A DNA stretch of 11,152 nucleotides, from positions 1-11,152 of the forward strand of contig JBEKGZ010000077.1 of NCBI GenBank assembly GCA_050012535.1, given 5' to 3'. A program made the position numbers and the translations under genes. The DNA is from CAVPLU01 sp050012535. GTDB taxonomy: Archaea; Thermoproteota; Bathyarchaeia; 40CM-2-53-6. Every line of letters starts with the position of its first letter. The first letter of the stretch is position 1. The notes under the pieces were generated by a model, which ran no database searches, was not told the DNA's origin, and worked only from the letters and a program-made list of their open reading frames with translations. This document shows, in pieces, positions 6,639 through 10,720 of the stretch.

Positions 6639-6839
6639 ATGGCTGTGAAGATACTGGAACTGATAGGGAGCTCTGAGAAGAGCTGGGAAGACGCAGTGCA
6701 GGAGGCCTTGAGAGATGCCGCGAAAACTGTGAGGAACATCGTTGGCGTAGATGTGCTGGGATTCAAAGCAGATGTGAAGAATGGCAAGATTGCCAGATAC
6801 AAGGCCCACGTCAAGATAGCCTTCACCGTTGAACGATAA
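6639..6839 (+). CDS. Dodecin family protein
   Basis: The 66-residue protein begins MAVKILELIGSSEKSWEDAV. It follows the dodecin pattern throughout: strand, then helix SWEDAVQEALRDAAKTVRN, then strand pair IVGVDVLGFKADV and YKAHVKIAFTVE. Dodecins assemble as hollow dodecamers that store flavin or related ligands. The flavin-stacking tryptophan of characterised dodecins (in the N-x-x-W-x-E-V segment) aligns with glycine here, in N-I-V-G-V-D-V. Classical flavin binding is therefore doubtful. The frame is open upstream to 6405, but that extension has no family match, the family starts at this methionine, and a GGTGGT site and a TATA-like box sit just upstream. Full length; stands alone between gene-poor DNA and the ATP-cone pair. 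Confidence 0.9.
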   Translation: MAVKILELIGSSEKSWEDAVQEALRDAAKTVRNIVGVDVLGFKADVKNGKIARYKAHVKIAFTVER

Positions 6840-6933
6840 ATACACTATTCCTTACGAGCGCACGTTCAGTGCGACTTGACATGAGCAGACATTCGTAGCC
6901 TACCCGCCTCTCTCTTTCAGGCTTTGCACTTGA

Positions 6934-7023
6934 ATGTTCAATAGCATTTCCAAGCTCCGCTCAGCAAAGAGCAACATGCCAGAAAAAGAGAACGAGAAGG
7001 TGGATGACTACTTGGACCTGTAA
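6934..7023 (+). CDS. Possible 29-residue peptide
   Basis: An ATG-started frame with a basic first half and an acidic second half (MPEKENEKVDDYLDL from the inner ATG at 6976) ends at TAA 7021-7023. It overlaps the 3' end of the minus-strand ATP-cone gene by 16 bases. There is no clear promoter or ribosome-binding site and no known family. Charge clustering is the only support. Confidence 0.15.
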   Translation: MFNSISKLRSAKSNMPEKENEKVDDYLDL

Positions 7024-7227
7024 GTGTCGTAGGCCTTGGCTGCCTTGGGATCGAGTTTCTTTAGCTGATCTGAGACCTGTCTCCTCAACTCTAAGGTTGA
7101 CATGGCCTCGCGAATCTTGACGGAACTGACGATTTTGTCAGCTACGTCGCAACTTGCTCCGGCCGATACGATAGAGCCCTTCAGCTTTTCAGCCTTGTAG
7201 GTATCTCCTCTTTTGATGAGTTTGGCC
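7008..7227 (-). CDS. Stand-alone ATP-cone domain protein (minus member of divergent pair)
   Basis: About 72 residues, consisting only of an ATP-cone. It opens with KLIKRGDTYKAEKLKGSI, continues with a helix-rich middle (SAGASCDVADKIVSSV, then STLELRRQVSDQL) and ends KKLDPKAAKAYDTYRSK. ATP-cones are nucleotide-sensing modules, usually at the N-terminus of ribonucleotide reductases or the C-terminus of NrdR; here nothing else is attached. The frame stays open far upstream, but family sequence begins near 7225, where a TTG (followed by GCC AAA CTC) is the best start. That start is uncertain by a few codons. The divergent plus-strand gene encodes a clear paralogue, and the two share about 50 nt of upstream DNA. 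Binding of ATP or dATP as a regulatory signal is inferred from the family. Confidence 0.7.
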
Positions 7228-7266
7228 AAAATTCTTAAGTGAATATTCAAGAGAATAACGAAGAGA

Positions 7267-7274
7267 GAGGTGAT
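7267..7274 (+). promoter_or_regulatory. Strong Shine-Dalgarno site GAGGTGAT
   Basis: This is a full complement of the usual archaeal 16S 3' end (ATCACCTC). Spacing favours the TTG at 7279 as the start of the plus-strand ATP-cone gene over the GTG codons at 7270 or 7276. Confidence 0.5.
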
Positions 7275-7278
7275 TGTG

Positions 7279-7521
7279 TTGGTTAAAGTGAAGAAGCGTT
7301 CGGAGGAGTTTGACAAGGCTAAGCTAAAAACTTCTTTGAAGAAGGCTGGAGCCAAAGAGGAACATGTAACAAAAGTTGCCGATAAGATTGCAGACAAAGT
7401 AAGAGAGGGAACCACAACTGTAGAGATTTGGGAGTGGTCTATAGCAGAACTCAAGCCATTAGATCCGAAGGTTGCAGAAGCATACCGAACTTACAAGAAA
7501 CCGAAGCGATCAACTAGCTAG
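7279..7521 (+). CDS. Stand-alone ATP-cone domain protein (plus member of divergent pair)
   Basis: About 80 residues, an ATP-cone only. It begins VKVKKRSEEFDKAKLKTSL and continues with KKAGAKEEHVTKVADKIADK, then EGTTTVEIWEWSIAEL. It ends LKPLDPKVAEAYRTYKK with a short basic tail. It aligns along its length with the minus-strand neighbour; the shared points are KR near the start, KLK, AGA, the T-x-E block and LDPK-x-A-x-AY-x-TY. The two are diverged paralogues. The start is TTG by spacing to the GAGGTGAT site. No reductase or DNA-binding domain is attached and no ribonucleotide reductase gene is in the window. The gene may act in trans as an adenine-nucleotide sensor; this is inference. Its 3' end overlaps that of a truncated methyltransferase by 12 bases. 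Confidence 0.8.
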   Translation: MVKVKKRSEEFDKAKLKTSLKKAGAKEEHVTKVADKIADKVREGTTTVEIWEWSIAELKPLDPKVAEAYRTYKKPKRSTS

Positions 7522-7687
7522 ATACTGCCAAGGTGGATCAGCATAAATAATGTTGAAGTCTCCCGGTGGAAGTGGGGCCATATGGCCTTGCGCTTGCTCC
7601 GCTTCCTTCTCCCTAATGCGCCTAAGTACCTCTGTGCGCGTTGGTAGGTCATCTTCCCCTATTGGTTCAAAATACGTTGCTCGCACC
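7510..7687 (-). pseudogene. Truncated MT-A70 adenine methyltransferase fragment
   Basis: The minus frame encodes TEVLRRIREKEAEQAQG, then PPGDFNIIYADPPWQY, then LAS and a stop. The IIYADPPWQY segment is the DPPW catalytic motif with its leading strand, as found near the start of the catalytic domain in MT-A70-like N6-adenine methyltransferases. Everything after the motif is missing: the stop comes three codons later, where the ATP-cone gene begins its 3' overlap. On the 5' side the frame runs into a copy of the dispersed repeat and CA tracts, so that end is also artificial. The protein cannot be active. It is probably the scar of a phage or restriction-modification type gene. Confidence 0.65.
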
Positions 7688-7704
7688 GCTAGACCCACAC
7701 ACAC
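7664..7704 (-). repeat. Copy 5 of the dispersed repeat (full form)
   Basis: On the minus strand this reads GTGTGTGTGG, the 7-nt spacer GTCTAGC, the core GGTGCGAGC, then AACGTATTTTGAACC. All four parts match copy 3 in order and spacing. It forms the 5' border of the MT-A70 fragment. Confidence 0.65.
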
Positions 7705-7737
7705 AGGTCTCGTGGTGCGAGCGTCGTAATTTGAACC
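7705..7737 (+). repeat. Copy 4 of the dispersed repeat
   Basis: It reads AGGTCTCGT, the core GGTGCGAGC at 7714-7722, then GTCGTAATTTGAACC. It faces away from copy 5, with the CA tract at 7695-7705 between the two cores. A TGTGTGTG tract follows at 7753-7760. Confidence 0.65.
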
Positions 7738-7799
7738 GTCGGTTTTGGTTTGATGTGTGTGAGGAAGGTGGTGCGGCCGCCGGGATCTATACCCATTCA

Positions 7800-7817
7800 G
7801 GTTCAAAACCACACACA
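7800..7817 (-). repeat. Partial copy: GT block joined to TTTTGAACC
   Basis: On the minus strand TGTGTGTGG runs straight into TTTTGAACC. The spacer and GGTGCGRGC core are absent, as if deleted. A further ACACACAC tract lies at 7829-7837. Confidence 0.4.
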
Positions 7818-7881
7818 TTACCTGAAACGACACACACCGCGCGGAAAACCCTCCCACTTCAAATTGCTGTCTCTCACGAGA

Positions 7882-7920
7882 GTTCAAATTATGACGCCCG
7901 CACCGGCCTACCCACCACCC
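7882..7920 (-). repeat. Copy 6 of the dispersed repeat
   Basis: On the minus strand a GGTGGTGGG-type block is followed by the 7-nt spacer GTAGGCC, the core GGTGCGGGC at 7896-7904 and GTCATAATTTGAAC. The GGTGG block replaces the GT run, as in copy 1. Confidence 0.6.
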
Positions 7921-7929
7921 ACCACCAAG

Positions 7930-7953
7930 GGTTCAAATTTATCCGCCCGCACC
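7930..7953 (-). repeat. Copy 7 of the dispersed repeat
   Basis: On the minus strand it reads GGTGCGGGC, then GGATAAATTTGAACC. It has the same orientation as copy 6, with a period of 49 nt. No GT block lies upstream of it. Confidence 0.6.
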
Positions 7954-7992
7954 AGCTGACCGGGGATATTACATAAAGCGCTGTTTTTCGTG

Positions 7993-8031
7993 TCCACGTG
8001 GATGTGGTTTGGGGGACGTGGAAGTCCACGT
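7993..8031. promoter_or_regulatory. Pair of CACGTG-type palindromes
   Basis: TCCACGTGGA at 7993-8002 is a perfect 10-bp palindrome. ACGTGGA at 8016-8022 and TCCACGT at 8025-8031 form a perfect inverted repeat with a 2-nt centre. TCCACGT thus occurs three times in 40 bases. It may be an operator or a recombination site; no gene nearby clearly depends on it. Confidence 0.35.
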
Positions 8032-8127
8032 GTAAGGTCACGGGGGACCAGGCGCCTCCCGAGATTCTGCACGTTAGCCAAGAACACATCTTCATTCAAT
8101 TGTCAACTACAGCGAAAGTTCCTCCAG

Positions 8128-8144
8128 AGCTGAGAAGTTCAGCT
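8128..8144. terminator. Hairpin at the end of the interrupted gene
   Basis: AGCTGA at 8128-8133 and TCAGCT at 8139-8144 pair around a 5-nt loop. The hairpin overlaps the TAG at 8143-8145 of the minus-strand gene. No strong T run follows on the minus strand, so termination is only possible. Confidence 0.25.
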
Positions 8145-8175
8145 ATTCGTCAATGTTCATCTCCTGCTGGTTGAG

Positions 8176-8190
8176 CGCACTATCTGACGG
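8176..8190. repeat. 15-bp direct repeat (left), likely target site duplication
   Basis: CGCACTATCTGACGG is identical to 8622-8636 and lies in the same codon phase of the interrupted gene. The bases on either side differ between the two copies. Confidence 0.7.
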
Positions 8191-8621
8191 TAAAACGAGG
8201 GCTAACCTCTAACCTTGCTCTATTTGACAGGCAAGACTTTTCCGTCTCACAGCATCAACTGAAGAGTTAGGAGTCGTTGAAGCCTGTGGATCACCTCACA
8301 GTAGACTTTGGACAACTCACACGGTTCTTTGCCGATGAGCACGGGAAAGGGTGGCTCGGCATCCACGTTCCCAAGCAATTCGCAGCTAAGAGGGCGGGCC
8401 CGTTCGGGATGCCCTGCCAAACCCTCTGTGGACTGAATCTACACCGCTTTCATCTGAGCTGCTCGTCTTGTCGGCTACGGCGTGTCTGGCTTGGCGAGAT
8501 GCCTAACGTGATCCGCGTTCACGTTCACTCCATAGCAATCTGGAATGACCGACCGCAAGGTCGGCTGAAGGACGTGCTGCTGAAGAAATTGATTTCGGTC
8601 TGCGAGTGGCTTGCGAATTAA
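8191..8621. mobile_element. 431-bp inserted element of unknown type
   Basis: The segment is bounded by perfect 15-bp direct repeats and splits a reading frame that becomes continuous without it, so it is an insertion. The ends show no convincing terminal inverted repeat (TAAAACGAGG against TTAATTCGCA from the other end). One plus frame runs from a TTG at 8277 to a TAA at 8619-8621, exactly at the right boundary. Its product is rich in Cys, His and Arg and matches nothing I know, so it may not be real. A CCGACC-GCAA-GGTCGG hairpin with a GNRA loop lies near the right end. It could be a non-autonomous element moved by an enzyme encoded elsewhere, or captured foreign DNA. Confidence 0.5.
8549..8564 (+). 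other. GNRA tetraloop hairpin inside the insert
   Basis: CCGACC, GCAA and GGTCGG form a perfect 6-bp GC-rich stem capped by a GCAA loop, typical of structured RNA. It lies 57 bases from the right end of the insert. On the other strand the loop is TTGC, so the RNA reading favours plus. Confidence 0.35.
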
Positions 8622-8636
8622 CGCACTATCTGACGG
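8622..8636. repeat. 15-bp direct repeat (right), likely target site duplication
   Basis: This is a perfect match to 8176-8190. In the minus frame it encodes PSDSA, as the left copy does. Confidence 0.7.
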
Positions 8637-8771
8637 GGATTCCTCGCGAACTATCACACGTGTTGGAATGAGCTTGAATGTGACCTTCTTGTGCTCATTG
8701 TCAATTTCAAGCTCAGGGAGGTCTTCTATGCGTAATCCGTCGTTTCCTCGATGGTTGCCGAAGACTTGGGG

Positions 8772-8838
8772 GCGGAAACCTCAACTATGCGCTGAAGCGC
8801 TTACGCGAGGAGCTGGAGAGGGAGAAACGGAAGACCTG
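8772..8838 (+). pseudogene. C-terminal fragment of a coiled-coil or helical protein
   Basis: The plus frame reads GGNLNYALKRLREELE and then REKRKT and TGA. The charged heptad-like helix looks coding. Its upstream continuation (residues RRFLDGCRRLG) overlaps the opposite-strand remnant and is probably not its own N-terminus, so a junction lies near 8780. The remnant ends next to a hairpin. Family unknown. Confidence 0.3.
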
Positions 8839-8851
8839 AGACCGGGTCTTC
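8830..8851. terminator. Hairpin between convergent gene ends
   Basis: GAAGACC at 8830-8836 and GGTCTTC at 8845-8851 pair around an 8-nt loop. It lies between the TGA of the plus fragment (8838, inside the hairpin) and the TAG of the minus fragment (8854-8856), as a two-way terminator would. Confidence 0.35.
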
Positions 8852-8853
8852 GG

Positions 8854-9029
8854 CTATGGCCTTAGTTTCTTCTCGAACTCGCTGACCTCTCTCACAAGTT
8901 TGTAGAGCCCGACGATGTCCTCCCAGTGGATGATTCTGATGTGGGGCTTGATCTCGTGGAATGTTCCACGAGTAGGCTTCTGGTTTCATCCTCAAACTTC
9001 TCTGTGGTGACTAGGAAGGGTTCAGCTCC
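8854..9029 (-). pseudogene. Frameshifted C-terminal remnant of a nuclease-like domain
   Basis: After the EVE frame stops, the next minus frame reads GAEPFLVTTEKFEDETRSLL and then VE. At about 8961 the frame changes again and gives GTFHEIKPHIRIIHWEDI and then VGLYKLVREVSEFEKKL to a TAG at 8854-8856. The two pieces join sensibly as VE-GTFHEI if one GGAA unit was lost. The pattern of a strand, a lone helix, then a strand leading into WEDIVGLYKL recalls the C-terminal part of restriction-endonuclease-fold or nuclease-associated domains found beside EVE domains. That family call is from memory and is moderate at best. It was probably once fused to, or translated with, the EVE gene. Confidence 0.45.
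8953..8972. repeat. Perfect 20-bp inverted repeat
   Basis: CTCGTGGAA at 8953-8961 and TTCCACGAG at 8964-8972 are exact complements around TG. It sits at the point where the nuclease-like remnant changes frame, so it may be a chance product of the deletion. Confidence 0.5.
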
Positions 9030-9525
9030 TCTTTGGAACTTCGGCGACCGACGGCACCTTAGGCTTGAGGGCTGGTCTCACCTGGTAGGGGATAGACGGC
9101 TTAGGCATCTCCTCGAAGATGAGTCGGTAATCGCTTTCCGGAATCCGCCGCCCAAAATTCGCGAGCGAGCCTCTCAAGTATATTGACCACCAATCCTTGT
9201 TCTTGACGAAGGAGAGCTGCCTCGATAGCTTGCGAGCGTCGACGGCGCCAAGCCTCAGCGGAGTCAACTGGAACCGCCAAGGCCGGATTACTCTGCCCTC
9301 AGCCTTCTCCTCGGGCCAGAATGGTTCCTTCGCCTCCTCCCAAGGCTTCGCGATTTCGTGCGCGCCGACGAATACTGGCGGATCCGATCGGACGATGTAG
9401 CATATTGTCTTGTCACCTGGCTTGATCTTGTCTCTGTCTGCCTCATGTTGGAAGGCGTAGACGTTATAGGTTCTGACTAGTTCCCAGCGTTCCGCGGTGG
9501 TCGGAAAGATCCAGAAGTTCACCAC
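9022..9525 (-). CDS. EVE-domain protein (PUA-like modified-base reader)
   Basis: The 167-residue protein begins MVNFWIFPTTAERWELVR and carries the EVE/UPF0310 pattern. This includes an aromatic N-terminal strand, KIKPGDKTICYIVRSDPPVF (residues 35-52), VGAHEIAKPWEE, and the W-rich end KDWWSIYLRGSLANFGRRI. EVE domains flip out and read modified bases such as methylcytosine and often sit with restriction nucleases. The domain is complete to about residue 140, followed by a Pro/Lys-rich linker of about 25 residues. The frame then ends where a nuclease-like remnant starts in another frame. The gene may therefore be the surviving N-terminal part of a larger two-domain protein. The start is GTG at 9525; GGTGA lies 6 nt upstream. 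GTG at 9522 is an alternative. Confidence 0.85.
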   Translation of the reverse strand: MVNFWIFPTTAERWELVRTYNVYAFQHEADRDKIKPGDKTICYIVRSDPPVFVGAHEIAKPWEEAKEPFWPEEKAEGRVIRPWRFQLTPLRLGAVDARKLSRQLSFVKNKDWWSIYLRGSLANFGRRIPESDYRLIFEEMPKPSIPYQVRPALKPKVPSVAEVPKRS

Positions 9526-9702
9526 TTCATGTCACCGCAGATCATCACGAGATGCACACGAGGATCGGCTTGAAGCTTTCTCCCTCAACGGTTGAAGCAG
9601 TCGATCGTATTCTCCGAGGCTTCGAAGAGCCATCGCCAAGACTCGAGACAATCCGCTTGCTACAGACCGAACGGGCAAAGACAAGAGACCGCCTCCGATA
9701 CT

Positions 9703-10047
9703 CTACTGGTGATGGCTCGACTGCGTTCTTGTAGACAACTTGTACTCTACAATGGCACGCATTCTCTCCTCGGGGTCGGGCATGGCCGCGATTCGCGTCT
9801 TGAGATCCGCCGGCAACTCTAAAGCGTGGACAAGATATGCTGGCTCTGGCTTCCTTTGGAGTATAGGTTTCACCTTTTCGAACACGCTCTCCAAGCTTCG
9901 CTCCGCGTCCAACCTCCTTCGATGCTCTATCTCAGCTATTGCGAGGAGGTCTGGGTCTCGGCCAGAAAACATGCGTGGTGGTTTTCGGTCCGTTCTATGG
10001 GGCGGAATCGATAGGATCTTCTTCAAGACGGATTGAGCCGCACCCAT
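9703..10047 (-). CDS. Unrecognised helical protein of about 114 residues
   Basis: The frame begins MGAAQSVLKKILSIPPHR and has a central helix DLLAIAEIEHRRRLDAERSL. It continues with FEKVKPILQRKPEPAYLVHA and a C-terminal helical part, MPDPEERMRAIVEYKL. Codon phase looks real, and the antisense frame is a typical shadow. A TATA-like box about 23 nt before the ATG at 10047 suggests a leaderless message, so I prefer this start to the ATG at 10059. No family is recognised and no transmembrane segment is seen. The last ten residues (STRTQSSHHQ) look less natural, and other frames stay open beyond, so a 3' frameshift is possible. It lies in the accessory region between the EVE gene and a small zinc-motif gene. 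Confidence 0.55.
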   Translation of the reverse strand: MGAAQSVLKKILSIPPHRTDRKPPRMFSGRDPDLLAIAEIEHRRRLDAERSLESVFEKVKPILQRKPEPAYLVHALELPADLKTRIAAMPDPEERMRAIVEYKLSTRTQSSHHQ

Positions 10048-10064
10048 ATTTTGCCACACACGTC

Positions 10065-10076
10065 CTAGTTATCAAA
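10065..10076 (-). promoter_or_regulatory. TATA-like box for the 114-residue gene
   Basis: The minus strand reads TTTGATAACTAG, centred about 23 nt before the ATG at 10047. It decides the start in favour of a leaderless ATG. Confidence 0.35.
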
Positions 10077-10138
10077 GTCCTGCAATGACTGCCATTCGCC
10101 CCAGTTTGAGCAAGGCCCGCCATCAATACTGCGCATTC

Positions 10139-10357
10139 CTAACCGGGTATCGTAGCCTGCATTGGCTCTGAAGGGGTCAATGGTGCATTGCAATGGGGAC
10201 AGAATCTCTTCCGTAAGCCCTTTGTCTTGATGTAGTCGTGGACGTTCTTTGTGATCTCAGTGAAACTTACAAGCGTGCCCCTCGGGCGTCCAGTCAACAT
10301 GGAAAGCACATCATCAACAATGATGCTTGGCTCAGTCAACGGATTCCGCTTACTCAC
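10139..10357 (-). CDS. Small protein with C-terminal CPHC zinc motif
   Basis: The 72-residue protein starts at GTG (SKRNPLTEPSIIVDDVL) with GAGGT 8 nt upstream. The central segment GTLVSFTEITKNVHDYIKTK resembles the helix-turn part of SWIB-like or winged-helix domains (S-F-T-E-I-T-K-x-V-H-x-Y-I). The end carries one CxxC pair, FCPHCNAPLTPSEPM. With only one pair visible, metal binding would need a second molecule or other ligands. A DNA-binding or protein-interaction role is possible but not shown. The 10048-10138 gap to the next minus-strand gene is long, and that gene has its own TATA-like box, so they are probably separate units. No family assigned with confidence. Confidence 0.55.
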   Translation of the reverse strand: MSKRNPLTEPSIIVDDVLSMLTGRPRGTLVSFTEITKNVHDYIKTKGLRKRFCPHCNAPLTPSEPMQATIPG

Positions 10358-10690
10358 AGAGACTTACCTCGGACAGCGTACAAGCGTTAGCGGCGATTTG
10401 AGAGTTCAGTATGTGATCACTGTCAACGACGGGCTGTCGAAAGCGCCTGTTTAGGCAGTTTTGGTTCTTAAGCGCGCCCGCACATGATCCTAGCTACACT
10501 CCGGTCTGGTTGACATGATACCGTGACATGCCTCAAAAGAGGCGCTGCAACCTCTAGGAAAGACGATAGGCTCGTCGTCGCGCACCAAGAGACCTCAACG
10601 ACGACACCATTCATGGTGCGGCCAATCGCGCTCAATCAAGGGTTCAGGAACTTCTCGCGTGCTCCGCAAACCGTGCTCATATAGGCTTCC
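10358..10690. other. Intergenic DNA between divergent genes
   Basis: This stretch separates the zinc-motif gene from the TATA-binding protein gene. I see no supported gene or tRNA. It holds a weak relative of the dispersed repeat at 10569-10595 and a GTCGTCG / CGACGAC inverted pair at 10574-10580 and 10599-10605. Confidence 0.5.
10569..10595 (-). repeat. Weak relative of the dispersed repeat
   Basis: On the minus strand it reads AGGTCTCTTGGTGCGCG and then ACGACGAGCC. It shares AGGTCTC-NN-GGTGCG with copy 4, but the TTTGAACC half is absent. Confidence 0.3.
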
Positions 10691-10699
10691 TTCATAAAG
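10691..10699 (+). promoter_or_regulatory. TATA-like box for the TATA-binding protein gene
   Basis: TTCATAAAG is centred about 26 nt before the GTG at 10721, so the message should be leaderless. Another TATA-like CATATAGG lies at 10679-10686. Confidence 0.45.
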
Positions 10700-10720
10700 C
10701 GCACCTCAAGTATCACTCAG

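Larger units (their letters stand above)
8143..8780 (-). pseudogene. Unrecognised gene interrupted by a 431-bp insertion and truncated at its 5' side
   Basis: The minus frame is open from 8780 and reads RIEDLPELEIDNEHKKVTF, then KLIPTRVIVREESPSDSA, up to the duplicated bases at 8622-8636. The same PSDSA codons recur at 8176-8190 in the same phase and lead to LNQQEMNIDE and TAG. Removing the segment between the duplications restores one continuous frame with a natural acidic C-terminus. With the insert in place the frame runs on and stops near 8475. The upstream side ends at a stop at 8781-8783 with no start codon in a family-like position, so the N-terminus is also lost. I do not recognise the family; alternating hydrophobic and charged residues suggest a beta-rich domain. 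Confidence 0.55.

Noticed and set aside
7882..7953. tRNA genes
   Set aside because: The TTCAAAT loop and GCCCGCACCA end are present, but the T-stem halves do not pair and no D arm, anticodon arm or 5' acceptor strand lies at the needed distance.
7889..8099. Minus-strand frames of 63 and 68 residues
   Set aside because: They run through the palindromes and two repeat copies, so the residues come from non-coding repeats. Only the first dozen residues (TTG start, NEDVFLANVQNLG) look protein-like.
9552..9734. Plus-strand 60-residue frame and competing minus-strand frames
   Set aside because: Three frames are open here on both strands and each looks partly natural. Without codon statistics none can be preferred.
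9740..10036. Plus-strand 98-residue frame
   Set aside because: Ser/Arg-rich shadow opposite the helical minus-strand gene, which has better codon phase and a TATA-like box.
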